Positions 44,401 through 56,600 are shown, counted from the stretch's first letter. The stretch: DNA of 64,000 nt from Nocardia nova (GCF_002933465.1 NZ_PSZE01000005.1:274650-338649), one strand, 5' to 3'. Notes: a model not told the origin generated them from the sequence alone. Translations and numbers: made by a program.

Positions 44401-45405
44401 ATGACCACGGCAAAGCACTCGGCAACCGTCGACAAGCCCGACGACCGGACGGTCGCGGCAGTGGTCGAGCTGGCGCAACGAGCACCCTCGGTCCACAACA
44501 CGCAACCCTGGCGCTGGATATTCGATCGGCACCGGCTGCTCCTGTACTCCGATCCCGACCGCGTCCTGTCCGGCGCCGATCCGCACGGCCGCGAGCAGGT
44601 GATCAGTTGCGGCGTGGTGCTGCATCACGCTCGCACCGCCTTCGCCGCCCGCGACTGGCATACCGATATCGTGCGGATGCCCGATCCCCAACGGCCGGAC
44701 CTCATGGCGGTCTTGGAATTCCGGCCGTGGGGCGATCCTCCGAACGGAATCGCGGTTCGTGCGGCGGCCATCACCCACCGGTACACCGACCGGCTGCCGA
44801 TGGACGCGCCGAGTCACTGGGAGCAACTGGCACCGAGGCTGCGCGCACTCGTCACACCGCACGGGCTGGACTTCGACGAATTCGCCGACGACATCCGGGC
44901 CCTGGTCGCCGCGCTCTCGCGAACCGCCACCGCGGCTCGTCGGGACGACTGGATGTATCAGGACGAATTGCTCTGGTGGGCCGGGCATTTCGAGGCATCC
45001 GAGGGCATTCCGGACAGCGGTTTGATCTCCGGCGCCGAACTCGCGCGAGTCGATGTCGCCCGGGCTTTCCCCGCTGCCCCGCATTCGGAACGCCGGCCCG
45101 GCCGCCTCGATCACGCCCGGCTCGTCGCGATCAGCTCGCCGGAGGATTCGCGGGCGTACTGGCTCCGCACGGGCGAGGCGCTGTCCGCCGTACTGCTCGA
45201 ATGCACCGCCGCCGGGATGGGGACCTGCCCGGTTACTCACCTCACGGAGGTGCCCGCAGGTCGTCGAGCCCTGGCCACGCTGCTCCCGCATCACGATTAC
45301 CCGCAGGTCCTGGTCCGCATCGGCAGCTCGCCGACGGATGAGCAGGGCCCGCCTTCGACCCCGCGCCGCGACGTGGACGAGGTGCTGACCTTCACCGGCC
45401 GGTGA
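44401..45405 (+). CDS. Acg-family nitroreductase-like flavin-binding protein (copy 2)
   Basis: This 334-aa protein (ATG 44401) has VVELAQRAPSVHNTQPWRWIFDRH, ISCGVVLHHARTAFAARDW, an ITHRYTDRLPMDAP segment and LECTAAGMGTCPVTHLTEVPAGRR, the same landmarks as copies 1 and 3. It lies between dosR and dosS with its own DosR-type promoter. Acg proteins cover the FMN site with a lid and show no classical nitroreductase activity in mycobacteria; a flavin storage role is inferred from that literature. Confidence 0.92.
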   Translation: MTTAKHSATVDKPDDRTVAAVVELAQRAPSVHNTQPWRWIFDRHRLLLYSDPDRVLSGADPHGREQVISCGVVLHHARTAFAARDWHTDIVRMPDPQRPDLMAVLEFRPWGDPPNGIAVRAAAITHRYTDRLPMDAPSHWEQLAPRLRALVTPHGLDFDEFADDIRALVAALSRTATAARRDDWMYQDELLWWAGHFEASEGIPDSGLISGAELARVDVARAFPAAPHSERRPGRLDHARLVAISSPEDSRAYWLRTGEALSAVLLECTAAGMGTCPVTHLTEVPAGRRALATLLPHHDYPQVLVRIGSSPTDEQGPPSTPRRDVDEVLTFTGR

Positions 45406-45603
45406 AGCTCCGCATCGGGCGGAGGACGTCGCGGAATCGCGTGGCCGGCACCCACGCGGTAGCTACGAGTGGCGCTGCGCATGACCGATCCCGGGTGCGG
45501 GAAGCGGCCCATCCGGACGGCGGCGTACCCGCTACTACCGGGCGATTCGCCGCCCGGCCCGCTGTTCCCTGTCGCACCCCGCAACCGGAGCGGTAGGCTC
45601 TGA

Positions 45604-47379
<1,776 letters not shown>

Positions 47380-47403
47380 CCACACCGTCGGCGACGACCG
47401 AAC

Positions 47404-48330
47404 CTATTGTGCCGCAAAGTTTCCGGCCGGTTGCCGCACCACCGTGATCGGGCATTCCACCGATTGCGCCAGCGCCGCACTGGTGGAGCCGAGCAGCATT
47501 CCGGTGAATCCGCCGCGCCCGTGGCTGCCGACGACCACCAGCTGCGCGTTCTCCGACGCGTCGAGCAGGGAGCGCACCGGCCGGTCGAGCACCATCTCGC
47601 GACGCACCTTCACATCCGGATACCGTTCGGCGTATCCGGCCAGGGTTTCGGCCAGCACCGCGTCCTCGGATTCCCGGATCGCGTCCCAGCCGACGATCGC
47701 CGGGTCGAGGCCGCTGCTGCGGTCGCTCCACGCGTGCAGCACCACCAGTCCCACGTTGCGCCGCGATGCCTCCTCGAAGGCGAATTCCAGCGCCGGCACG
47801 CTGTTCGCCGTGCCGTCCACACCGACCAGCACCGGCTTCACCGCCGTGACGGCATCGGTGGCCGAGATCGAATGCACCACGGTCACCGGGCAATTCGCGT
47901 GCCGGATGAGCGCGGAGGAGACCGAGCCCAGCAAGCCACGCCGGATAGCGCCCAGACCACGGCTGCCGACCGCGATTCCCCGCGCATGATCCGACTGAGC
48001 GATCAGGTGTCCGATGACGGCGTCGGTGGTGATCTCGGTGGTGATCACCGGCACCCGGTCCGGCGTCGCCGCGCGAGCGATGCGGGCGGCCTCGACGAGG
48101 ACGCGTTCGGCGTCCACGCGCAGCCAGCTCATATCGTCCTCGGTGAGGATCGGCGCGGGGCCCAGTCCGCCCGCGACCGAGATCGAGGTGACCAGGTGCA
48201 GGCGGCAGTCGCGCAGGGCGGCGTCGGCGGCGGCCCAGGCGGCCGCGTGGTAGCCGACGGCCGAGCCGTCGACCGCGGCGACGATCGGCGGATCGGTGTG
48301 CCGCTGCGGTGCCGCGGGGTGCTCGGTCAT
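47404..48330 (-). CDS. Universal stress protein, tandem USP domains
   Basis: The 308-aa protein has two USP domains. The first (PIVAAVDGSAVGYHAAAWAA to VGSRGLGAIRRGLLGSVSSALIRHANCPVTVVH) and the second (PVLVGVDGTANSVPALEFAFEEASRRN to VVGSHGRGGFTGMLLGSTSAALAQSVECPITVV) both keep the G-2x-G-9x-G(S) nucleotide motif. It closes a minus-strand run SDR, Acg, Rv1733c-like, USP that appears to be one operon under a DosR-type promoter at 50724-50767. Confidence 0.93.
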   Translation of the reverse strand: MTEHPAAPQRHTDPPIVAAVDGSAVGYHAAAWAAADAALRDCRLHLVTSISVAGGLGPAPILTEDDMSWLRVDAERVLVEAARIARAATPDRVPVITTEITTDAVIGHLIAQSDHARGIAVGSRGLGAIRRGLLGSVSSALIRHANCPVTVVHSISATDAVTAVKPVLVGVDGTANSVPALEFAFEEASRRNVGLVVLHAWSDRSSGLDPAIVGWDAIRESEDAVLAETLAGYAERYPDVKVRREMVLDRPVRSLLDASENAQLVVVGSHGRGGFTGMLLGSTSAALAQSVECPITVVRQPAGNFAAQ

Positions 48331-48355
48331 GATGTTCTCCTCGTGGATCGGGTGT

Positions 48356-48958
48356 TTACGGAGTTCCTATGGGCCGGCTGATCGTTCGCCATTCCCGGGC
48401 CCAGCGGGCACGATGCCGGACCCCGAAGGCCCAGGCCGTCAGCCATACCAGTGCCGCCGTGGCGAAACAGATTTCGACGAACGTGGCCATTCCCAGCCCG
48501 ACCCCGCGCATCGCGGCGGTGTCGGCGGGCAGCGGCGCGACGGTCGGGCGGCCGTCGGGCGCCAGCCACATGGTCAGCTGCTGCCCGGGATGCGCGGAGG
48601 CCGCCACGGACGTCGTGGCTTCGCCGGGACGCCCGTCGTGCGTCCACCGGACCGTGGCCTCGTATCGGTCGGCGGAGATGTCCATCGATGTCGCCGTCGT
48701 GCGCACCGGATCGGTGACGACCGTGGCGGCGACCGCCGTCTTCGCCGCGTTCTCGTCGCGAATCTGCACGGCGGCATCGGTGTAGCGGGCGGTGCCCATC
48801 GCCGCGCAGATCGGCACCGCGGCGAGGACCACGACGACGGCCAGGATCCGGATAACGGCCTCGATCCGGTCCGACGGCCGCATCAGCCGGTTCGCCGCCC
48901 ACGGACCCGTGCGCCACGCGCGCAGAGCCAACGACGGATACCGCGTCATGTCGATCAA
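48356..48958 (-). CDS. Rv1733c-like membrane protein
   Basis: The 200-aa protein has two membrane helices flanking an exposed domain: RMPSDRIEAVIRILAVVV-type first helix (residues about 28-55, NRLMRPSDRIEAVIRILAVVVVLAA), a beta-rich middle (TSMDISADRYEATVRWTHDGRPGEATTSV, GQQLTMWLAPDGRPT) and a second helix (about 155-180). This layout and the R-x-x-D-R-[IL]-E-A-V motif match M. tuberculosis Rv1733c, a DosR regulon protein and T-cell antigen of unknown function. It lies in an operon with Acg copy 3 (4-bp gap). Confidence 0.85.
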   Translation of the reverse strand: MIDMTRYPSLALRAWRTGPWAANRLMRPSDRIEAVIRILAVVVVLAAVPICAAMGTARYTDAAVQIRDENAAKTAVAATVVTDPVRTTATSMDISADRYEATVRWTHDGRPGEATTSVAASAHPGQQLTMWLAPDGRPTVAPLPADTAAMRGVGLGMATFVEICFATAALVWLTAWAFGVRHRARWAREWRTISRPIGTP

Positions 48959-48962
48959 CTCC

Positions 48963-49928
48963 TCACAGCCGGGTCACGACGTCGGCGAGCGGTCGGCGCG
49001 GCGTCGGTGAAAGCTCGGAACTGGTTGCGGCCCAGCCGGTTCGGATGATCATCTGCGGATATCCGCTGTCGTCGAGGAGGTCGGTGCGCAGGTCCGCGCG
49101 CACCTCCGGGATTTCGAGCGGTTCGCTGAGCGGGCAGGTCGCCAACCCGAATGTGGTCGCGGTCAACAGGACCGCACTGGTCGCCTCCCCGGCGCGCAGC
49201 CGGCTCACCGTATCGTCGCCCGCGGTGTAGAGCACGAGCATATGATCGGCGTCGGCGATATCGCGGACCACCGCCTCCGGCAGCCGGGGATCGGCGAACG
49301 GCCGGGCCGACGCGTCGGTCGCGGCGACCGCACTACGGGCCGGAACACCATCGGGAGCCGCGTGATGGCCGCTCCAGCGGGCCAATTCGGCGCGGTAGGC
49401 GGCGTCGGCGTTGTGTACGGCGGCGGCACGTCCGAAGGCGTGCAGCAACCGGACGCGCTCGCCGTCCGCGACCACATCGCGGACCAGCACGCCGTTCGCC
49501 GCCGCGGCGGCCGTCAAGGCGCCGATGTGAATGTCGGGTACCTCCCAGGAGGTGTAGTGGCGGCGGTCGCTGTGGCGCAGCGGGATCGCGTGGGAAAGAC
49601 CGACCGCTTCGGCCGTCGCGGGGGCGGGCCGGAATTCCACGGCCGCCAGGTGCTCCGGCACCGCCGGGTTCGGCAATCGGTGCACCACCGTCGCCCAGCC
49701 CAGCGCCGCGGCCGCCACCCGCAGATGATGCAGTGCCGCACCGCAACTCACGATCAGATCGCGCTGGTCGGGGTCGGTCTGGCGCAGTTGCCGGGTGGTG
49801 TCGGCGTACAGCTGGACGGTGTCGTCCCCGATGCGCCACAGCCACGGCTGGCTGTTGTGCACCGAGGGCGCGCGCACCGCCAGGTCCACCGCCGCCACCA
49901 GGGTGTCGTAGTCCGGATGTCTCGTCAT
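48963..49928 (-). CDS. Acg-family nitroreductase-like flavin-binding protein (copy 3)
   Basis: From ATG 49928 (GGGAGG ending 6 nt upstream; a second ATG two codons earlier is too close) the 321-aa protein reads VDLAVRAPSVHNSQPWLWRIGDD, IVSCGAALHHLRVAAAALGW and TSAVLLTATTFGLATCPLSEPLEIPEVR, the Acg pattern. Here the block TCPLTHLTE of the other copies is TCPLSEPLE, closer to the Rv3131/Rv3127 branch. It lies 2 bp after the SDR stop codon. Confidence 0.92.
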   Translation of the reverse strand: MTRHPDYDTLVAAVDLAVRAPSVHNSQPWLWRIGDDTVQLYADTTRQLRQTDPDQRDLIVSCGAALHHLRVAAAALGWATVVHRLPNPAVPEHLAAVEFRPAPATAEAVGLSHAIPLRHSDRRHYTSWEVPDIHIGALTAAAAANGVLVRDVVADGERVRLLHAFGRAAAVHNADAAYRAELARWSGHHAAPDGVPARSAVAATDASARPFADPRLPEAVVRDIADADHMLVLYTAGDDTVSRLRAGEATSAVLLTATTFGLATCPLSEPLEIPEVRADLRTDLLDDSGYPQMIIRTGWAATSSELSPTPRRPLADVVTRL

Positions 49929-49930
49929 GA

Positions 49931-50686
49931 TCATCCTCCCACCGCGGCAGGCAGATTCAGCACTTGGCCCGCGGTCGCGCCGCCGTCCACCACGAATTCC
50001 GATCCGGTCGAGAACGTCGCCTCGGACACGATGAACCGGACCATGGCGGCGACCTCTTCGGGTTCCCCGAAACGCGCCAGCGGTTGTGCGGCCGTGACGG
50101 TTTCGTCCATGTCGGCCGTCATCGCGGTACGAATCGGGCCGGGATGCACCGAGCAGACCCGGATGTTCGACGGTCCCCATTCGAGAGCCGCCGCCTTGGT
50201 GAGTCCGCGCAATCCCCATTTGCTGGCGACGTAGGCGCCCACGCCCGCGTACCCGATCAGGCCGGCCGTCGAGGAGATGTTGACCACCACCCCGCCCCCC
50301 GCTTCGCGCAGGCGCGGACCGGCCAGGTGCATGCCGAGCCACGAGCCGTACAGGTTCACATCGAGGACGTGGCGGAACATCGTCGGTGGCTCGGTGTCCA
50401 CGCCGCCGAAATCGACGATGCCGGCATTGTTCACCAGGACCGCCAACGGGCCGAACGTGGCTTCGGCGTCGGCGATCACCCGCTGCCAGGCGTCCTCGTC
50501 GGCGACATCGAGGCGGCGGAAGATCGCGCCGGCGCCCAAGGCCGTCGCTGTGGCGGTGCCGTCGCGTTCGAGGAGATCGGCGACCACCACGCCGAGCCCC
50601 TCCTTGGCGAGTGCGGCCGCGACGGCGGCACCGATGCCCCGCGCGCCCCCGGTGACGATCGCACTGCGACCACTGAACATGCCCAT
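49931..50686 (-). CDS. Short-chain dehydrogenase/reductase (SDR)
   Basis: The 251-aa classical SDR has the cofactor motif TGGARGIG (12-19), the NNAG motif at about 86-89, the catalytic Ser in VVNISSTAGLIGY and YVASK as the YxxxK pair, with PGPIRTAMT after it. Acidic residue D37 at the end of strand 2 (VVVADLLERDG) points to NAD(H) preference. It resembles 3-alpha/20-beta-hydroxysteroid dehydrogenase-type enzymes; substrate unknown. It is the first gene of the minus-strand operon under a DosR-type promoter. Confidence 0.92.
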   Translation of the reverse strand: MGMFSGRSAIVTGGARGIGAAVAAALAKEGLGVVVADLLERDGTATATALGAGAIFRRLDVADEDAWQRVIADAEATFGPLAVLVNNAGIVDFGGVDTEPPTMFRHVLDVNLYGSWLGMHLAGPRLREAGGGVVVNISSTAGLIGYAGVGAYVASKWGLRGLTKAAALEWGPSNIRVCSVHPGPIRTAMTADMDETVTAAQPLARFGEPEEVAAMVRFIVSEATFSTGSEFVVDGGATAGQVLNLPAAVGG

Positions 50687-50723
50687 TATCTGTCGCCCCT
50701 TTCACTGGTGCGCTATCGCACTC

Positions 50724-50767
50724 AGCATCCCGCCCCGGACAGCGGAAGGGGCACGGCCGAAAGTCAC
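50724..50767 (-). promoter_or_regulatory. DosR-type promoter for the SDR-Acg-Rv1733c-USP operon
   Basis: On the minus strand GTGACTTTCGGCCG (50767-50754) is followed after 24 nt by GATGCT (50729-50724). The leader would be about 30 nt and contains AGGGGCGAC. Confidence 0.6.
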
Positions 50768-50851
50768 CGGAACGCCGAGTCTTCGGGCAGTCGTGATCGT
50801 CGGGTAGTCGTCGTGCCGGCCGACTCCGGTGGACCCTCGTGACGGCACTGC

Positions 50852-50895
50852 GGGACCAAAGGCCCTGGTGGCCCTTCCCCGGCGTCGGGAAAGGT
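50852..50895 (+). promoter_or_regulatory. DosR-type promoter, leaderless, for the 50902 operon
   Basis: GGGACCAAAGGCCC (50852-50865) is a near-consensus box. AAAGGT (50890-50895) follows after 24 nt and the ATG lies 6 nt later at 50902. Confidence 0.65.
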
Positions 50896-50901
50896 CGGGG
50901 T

Positions 50902-51312
50902 ATGGCAGGAATCACGCGGGGCGACGGCATCGGACGCTGGCACGTGTTGCTGGCCGCGTCCGCGGGCGCGAGCGCGGCGAGTGTCTTCGCGCTCGCGGTC
51001 GCGGTGAGCATCGGCCTGCAGGTGAGCGCCCCCGTGGGGAGCACTCCGGCCGGGCGCGGCGTAGCCGCCGGCGCTGTGGCCTTCGCGCTGGTCGTCGGGA
51101 TACCGATGGCGGTCACCGCCGGCGGCGCCCTCACCGGTGATCGGCGCGTCGCCACGGCTGCGGTGATCAGCGGCTCGCTGTTGATCTGCTGGCTGCTGGC
51201 CGAGATGACCGTGCTCCGCACGCTGGACTGGGCGCAGCCGCTGTATCTCACCCTCGGCATCGTCGTCGCCGGGCTGGGACTGCATATGAAAACCGAGGAG
51301 ATCGAATCATGA
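50902..51312 (+). CDS. Small four-helix membrane protein
   Basis: The 136-aa protein has four hydrophobic helices (LLAASAGASAASVFALAVAVSIGL, GVAAGAVAFALVVGIPMAVTAGG, VATAAVISGSLLICWLLAEM, PLYLTLGIVVAGLGLHM). No family is recognised. ATG 50902 is supported by promoter geometry: the -10-like hexamer ends 6 nt before it, implying leaderless mRNA. A universal stress protein gene follows 46 bp downstream in the same direction. Confidence 0.7.
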   Translation: MAGITRGDGIGRWHVLLAASAGASAASVFALAVAVSIGLQVSAPVGSTPAGRGVAAGAVAFALVVGIPMAVTAGGALTGDRRVATAAVISGSLLICWLLAEMTVLRTLDWAQPLYLTLGIVVAGLGLHMKTEEIES

Positions 51313-51358
51313 CCGGCACATACGCGCGGCGGATCGATCAGGGTGAAAGGACATAGCG

Positions 51359-52309
51359 ATGAGCTCTCAGTATGCGGACGACGCGCACCATCTCGTCTCC
51401 GCCCCGATCGTGGTCGGTGTCGACGGGTCGGCCGGTGCCCGCACCGCGCTGCTGTGGGCGGCCGAGGTCGCCCGCGATCGAGCACGCGACCTGCGCATCG
51501 CCTACGGACTCGACCTGCCGAGCGCGAGCCGGGTTTTCAACAATTACGACCTGTCCGAGCCGGCGGTGCTGGAGCGTCTGCGCGCCCACGGCGCCGCCCT
51601 GGTCGCCCGCGAGGCTCTCGCGGTCCGTGACACCCTGCCCGAGGTCCAGGTCAGCACGGAGGTCTCCTCGGAGCATCCGGCGCGAATGCTGTTGCGGCAC
51701 AGCGCCACCGGCTACCTGGTCGTTCTGGGCGCGCACGGCGCCGGCGGCTTCGGCACCCATATCGGTTCGATTCTGCTGTCGGTCACCAGTCACGCCGAGG
51801 GCCCGGTCGTGGTGGTGCGCACAGAGTCCGAGCAGCAGCCACTACCGCGCGAAACCGGCCCGGTGGTGGTGGGCGTCGACGGAAGCCCACTCAGCGAGGC
51901 CGCGGTTGCCGCCGCCTTCGAGGAAGCCTCCGAGCGCGGGGCCGAACTCGTCGCCGTGCACGCGTGGAGCGATCTGACATTCGGCTCGTTCGTCGGCGAC
52001 CCGTACACGTGGTTTCCGATGTCGGATATCGAGGTGAACGAGGAAGCGATCCTGGCGGAACGACTGGCCGGCTGGCAGGAGAAGTATCCGGACGTCTCGG
52101 TGCGCCGGCACATCAGCATGGCCGAGCCCGCCGCCCATCTGCAGCGGTGGAGCGAATCCGCGCAGCTCATCGTGGTCGGCAGCCACGGCCGCGGCAGCTT
52201 CCGCGGCCTGCTGCTGGGTTCGGTGTCGAATTCCCTTGTCCAGCATGCGAAATGCCCCGTCATGGTGGTGCGTTCGGCAGAGGAGAAGCAGGCACATGAC
52301 AAAGACTGA
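51359..52309 (+). CDS. Universal stress protein, tandem USP domains
   Basis: The 316-aa two-domain USP reads PIVVGVDGSAGARTALLWAAEVARDRA in domain 1 and PVVVGVDGSPLSEAAVAAAFEEASERG in domain 2, ending VVGSHGRGSFRGLLLGSVSNSLVQHAKCPVMVV with a complete ATP motif. The domain-2 signature segment AERLAGWQEKYPDVSVRR is shared almost verbatim with the USP at 17920-18846, so the two are close paralogues. Its stop overlaps the next gene's start by 14 bp. Confidence 0.93.
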   Translation: MSSQYADDAHHLVSAPIVVGVDGSAGARTALLWAAEVARDRARDLRIAYGLDLPSASRVFNNYDLSEPAVLERLRAHGAALVAREALAVRDTLPEVQVSTEVSSEHPARMLLRHSATGYLVVLGAHGAGGFGTHIGSILLSVTSHAEGPVVVVRTESEQQPLPRETGPVVVGVDGSPLSEAAVAAAFEEASERGAELVAVHAWSDLTFGSFVGDPYTWFPMSDIEVNEEAILAERLAGWQEKYPDVSVRRHISMAEPAAHLQRWSESAQLIVVGSHGRGSFRGLLLGSVSNSLVQHAKCPVMVVRSAEEKQAHDKD

Positions 52310-52979
52310 GCATTCGGCGGCCGGTCGCGGTGCCGCGGCCGCGGTCGGCGTCGCATCGTTTCTGGGCGGGCTGGCCACCGGCTACCGGCTCTTCGCCCGC
52401 CGGTGGTGTCTGAGCTGGGGCGCGACCGAGGAGGAGGTCCGCCGCCGCATGCCCGGCGACGACCTGCTCCTGCTTCCCGACATGCTCTCGACCCGGGCGA
52501 TCACGATCGAGGCCGATCCCGCCGCGGTCTGGCCCTGGCTCGTGCAGTTCGGGCCGGGACGCGGCGGAATCTACAGCTACGACTGGATCGACCGGCTCCT
52601 GGGCGTCGACGTGCACAGCGCCCGGTCGATCCTGCCGCAGTTCCAGGACCTCGCCGTCGGTGACGTCGTCACGGTGAACTCCGACGGCACCCCGTCCCGG
52701 GTCGCGGTACTCGAGCCCGAGCGAGCGCTCGTCTTCCGCACCGACGACGGGAACTGGATCTGGGAATTCGGGCTGTATCCGTGCCCGGAGGGCACCCGCC
52801 TGGTCAGCCGCAACCGGATCGCGACCCCCGGAGCCTCGGCCGTGGTGCGACTGTTCAACACGTTCTTTTTGGAACCGGGCAGTCTGGTGATGGAGCAGAA
52901 GATGTTGCGCGGCATCAAGGAACGCGCCGAAGCGCACCACCTCGCCGAACCCGTCCGGATCGCGAGCAAGACACCGTGA
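52296..52979 (+). CDS. SRPBCC (START-like) lipid/polyketide-binding protein
   Basis: The 227-aa protein (ATG 52296, overlapping the USP end by 14 bp) begins with a short hydrophobic segment and then a SRPBCC fold: STRAITIEADPAAVWPWLVQFGPGRGGIYSYDWIDRLLGVDVHSA, VGDVVTVNSDG and RLVSRNRIATPGASAVVRLFNTFFLEPGSLVMEQKMLRGIKERAE. The WPWLVQxGxGRGGxYSYDWxxxLLG pattern is typical of this branch of the family, whose members bind hydrophobic ligands. Ligand unknown. Confidence 0.82.
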   Translation: MTKTEHSAAGRGAAAAVGVASFLGGLATGYRLFARRWCLSWGATEEEVRRRMPGDDLLLLPDMLSTRAITIEADPAAVWPWLVQFGPGRGGIYSYDWIDRLLGVDVHSARSILPQFQDLAVGDVVTVNSDGTPSRVAVLEPERALVFRTDDGNWIWEFGLYPCPEGTRLVSRNRIATPGASAVVRLFNTFFLEPGSLVMEQKMLRGIKERAEAHHLAEPVRIASKTP

Positions 52980-53551
52980 CCACCACCGGCACACCGGCAC
53001 CATTGCCGGTCGCGCCGGCCTTTCTCGCGGTCGGCCGGTGCGTGGTCACGACCGTCGGCCTGCTGGCACGCCACCGCATCCACTGCCCAGACCAGAACGT
53101 CGGGACGTGGCTGAGTTTCGGCGACGGAACCTCGGCCTACGTCTACCAGGAAACCGTGGTCGACAGGATCCCGTCACCCGAACCGTGCGTGCTGCTGGTG
53201 CGTTTCGAGCTGCGGGGCGTGCGCGGCCGCGGGCATGCGTGGTTCCGTCGCGAAAGCATCCTCAACACCGTGCTCTTCGCCGGATTCCCCGGCATGATCA
53301 CCAAATTGTGGCTGGCGCAGGATCAACGCGGCGCATACCGGGGGCTCTACGAATGGGACGGGGCGGCGTCCGCCGATACCTACGCCCGCACGCTGTGGCG
53401 GGTGCTCGCCCTCGTCAGTGTCCCGGGCTCGATCGATTATCGAGTGCTGCCCGGCCTGCGCCGCCGTGACCTGCCGGTGGCGGCCACCGGTCACGCCGCA
53501 GGCGGCACGGACTGGTGGCGGGTCACCGAATTCGGTTCGACCGCAGCATAA
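52976..53551 (+). CDS. Conserved hypothetical protein, 191 aa
   Basis: The start GTG 52976 overlaps the preceding stop by 4 bp (GTGA), so the gene belongs to the membrane protein-USP-SRPBCC operon. The protein has about 55% non-polar residues without clear membrane helices, with VGTWLSFGDGTSAYVYQETV, HAWFRRESILNTVLFAGFPGMITKLWLAQDQRGAYRGLYEWDG and AGGTDWWRVTEFG. I do not recognise the family; the GLYEWDG segment recalls alpha+beta-barrel ligand-binding folds, but this is a guess. Confidence 0.75.
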   Translation: MTTTGTPAPLPVAPAFLAVGRCVVTTVGLLARHRIHCPDQNVGTWLSFGDGTSAYVYQETVVDRIPSPEPCVLLVRFELRGVRGRGHAWFRRESILNTVLFAGFPGMITKLWLAQDQRGAYRGLYEWDGAASADTYARTLWRVLALVSVPGSIDYRVLPGLRRRDLPVAATGHAAGGTDWWRVTEFGSTAA

Positions 53552-53605
53552 TTCGACGCGCGGAACCCGGAACCTCCACCCGGACGGTTCGGCGTTCCCA
53601 TGCTG

Positions 53606-56600
53606 TCAGTGGTCGTGCTGTCGGTGTTCGTGCTGTCGGTGTTCGTTGGCCGCCGGCAGCGTGACGCTCTCCCCGGTCGCCAGCCCGACGGTGCGGCCGC
53701 GGCATTCGATCGTGATCGAACGCGCCCCGTCCGTATCGGAGCTGATCTCGATCCGCCGGGCGTCGATGCGCACGGTCAGGCGATGGCCGTGGTAGATGAT
53801 CGCGAAGGTCAGCGTGCCCAGCTCGGGTGGCCAGTACGGGGCGAAGATCAAGCGGTCGTCGCGGGTCTCGAGTCCGGTGAAACAGCGCTGCACCAGATCG
53901 ATGCTGCCCGCCATCGCGCCCAGGTGGATCCCCTCGGCCGTGGTGCCGCCCTGAATATCGGCGATATCGGATTCCAGGACGCTGGCGAAGAATTCCATCG
54001 CGCGGTCCCGGTTCGCCCGGGCCAGCACCCAGGCGTGGACGACGGCACTCAAGGTGGAGCCGTGCGAGGTGCGGGCCAGGTAGTAGTCGACGGTGCGCGG
54101 GATGTCCGCACCGCCGAAATCGTAGCCGAGGCCGGCGAACAGCCGCCCCAGCTCGTCGGCGGAGAACAGATAGAACAGCATCAGGACGTCGGCCTGTTTC
54201 GCCACCCGATACCGGTCGACGTCGTCACCTTCGGCCTCGAGGATGCGGTCGAGCCGGCTCGTATCGCGGTAGCGGCGGCGGTAGTCGTCCCAGTCCAGTT
54301 CCGCCAGCCGGTCGTATCCGGCGAACTGACTGATCACCCCGTCGTGGAAGGGCACGAACATCCGATCGACGACCTCGGCCCAGCGCTCCGGTTCGGCGGC
54401 CGGCACCGCGAGGCGGTCGAGAAGTTCCGACCGCACGCGCGGCGGTAGCAGTTCGACCGCGTCCAGTGCGCGCCGGATGACCCACACCGCCATGACATTG
54501 GTGTAGGCGTTGTCGTCGATCCCCTGGTAGGGCCGCCCGGGATAGCCGGAATGAAATTCGTCGGGTCCGATGACACCGCGGATGTGATACCGGTCGTCGG
54601 CGGGATCGTAGGTGGCGCGGTCGGACCAGAATCGGGCGATCTCCACCAGCAGTTCGGCGCCGAACTCGGCGAGGAACGCCCGGTCTCCGGTCGCCTGATA
54701 GTAGTGCCACACGTTGTAGGCCACGGCCGGACCGGCATGCTGCGCCCGAGCGCTGGCATCCGGATTCCAATGTCCCGAACGAGGATTCAGATGCAGACGC
54801 TGACTCTCCTCCCGCCCGTCGCTGCCGGATTGCCACGGAAAGAGGGCGCCGCGGCAGCCCTGCGCGCGGGCCGCGGCACGCGCCTGCGGCAGCCGGCGAT
54901 AGCGGTACCGCAACAGTTCTCGCGTCAGCGCCGGGTCGCGCAGGCTCACCACCGGCAGGACGAACAGTTCGTCCCAGAACACGTGCCCCCGGTAGGCTTC
55001 GCCGTGCAGGCCCCGCGCCGGCACCCCGGCGTCGAGGTCGGCGGTGTGGCGCGACAGCGTCTGCGCCACCTGCAGCACGTGCAGTCGCAGTGCTCGCACC
55101 GATTCCTCACTGGCGTCGAGATCGATGCGCAGGCGCCGCCACACATGCTCCCAAGCATCGGCGTGCGCGGCGCAGAGCGCGCCGTAGCCCGGTGCCTCGT
55201 CGAGCAGGCGCAGGGCGGCCTCGTCAGGAGCGGAAATCGCGCGGTCGCGGCCGGTGAACACCGCTGCCGTCTTGTCGACGACGATGTCGCGACCGGACTC
55301 GGCGCGCACGACGAAATCGTGGCCGGGCGTGCCGTCGGCGAACGCCAGGCCGGCCGTGTCCTGCGCGTCCGACGTCACCGTGGTCCGGGTGGCCACCGCC
55401 ACGGTAACCAGCGACTGTGTGGTCCGCACCAGCGCGCACGCGGTGTGGGGGTCCGGGGTATCGATGCGCAGTTCACTCAGGTGCGTCCCGGACAAGTCGC
55501 GGTACCGGTCGACTCCGGTGTTGCGGACCGACGTGTCGATCACCGACCGGACGGTGAGCGGCCCGCTCCAGTTCTCCGGCGTCAGAGTGGTTCGCATCGC
55601 ACACGTGTGCGGGGAGTCCATCGACGCGAAACGCTGCTGAACCACCGCCGTGATCCGGCCCGCGGTGTCGCGACAGCGCATCCGGCGGGTGAGCACCGCC
55701 TGGCGCATGTCCAATTGCTGTGTGTACTCCAGCAATTCGACATCATCGAGATCGAACCATTCGTCGTCGGCGACACGCCAGGTCAACGGGAGCCAGTTCG
55801 GCAGATTCACCAGGCTCTCGTTCTCGACGTGCCGCCCGCCGATATCGTCGCCGAGCCGGTTGTAGATCCCCGCGACATAGGTTCCGGGATAGTGGTGGGT
55901 TCCCGCCCGCGTCTCCGGCGCGGCCGCGCGAGTGACGAGGTAGCCGTTGCCCACCGCACACAACGCTTCGCGCAGCCGCTCGGTGCCGGGATCGTAGCCG
56001 TCGTAGGTGAGCAGCCACGACCGTCCCACGGCCCAGTCGCTCTCCCCGGTCAGCAATTCGGCCATCCGCCGCAAGAATTCGCCCGCGCGCGCGGGACTGT
56101 CGAGGGCGAACCGCGCCGCGGTGCGCCGGTCGCCGGTGTCGCTGTGGCGAACCACGAGCGGCACTCCGGTGACCTGGATCGCGTCGAACGCGTCTTCGTC
56201 GGTCAGATCGTCACCGAGGTACACCGGCATCACCTGCCCGCCCACCAGATCCAGCACCCAGTGCAGGGCTCGCCCCTTGTCCCAGTCCACATCGGGACGC
56301 AATTCGGTGACCCTGCGCCCGGCGCTCACGCGCAATCCCTGCTCGCGGGCGATGTCGTGCACGGTGGCCACGACCGTCGACACGGCGTCGGCGGCTACCC
56401 TGCGGTGGTGGACGGCGACCGCGAATCGCTTCGGCTCAATCAGCACTCCGGGAATCCGGCTCAGCCGGTCGGCGAGTTCGGCCGCCGCCTGCACCAGTGC
56501 CCGTTCGGCCTTCGGACCGCCCTCGTGGACATGTTCGGTGCCGTCCGGCGCCATCAGTTCGAAGCCGTGGCTACCGGCGTACCAGATTCCCTCGACACCC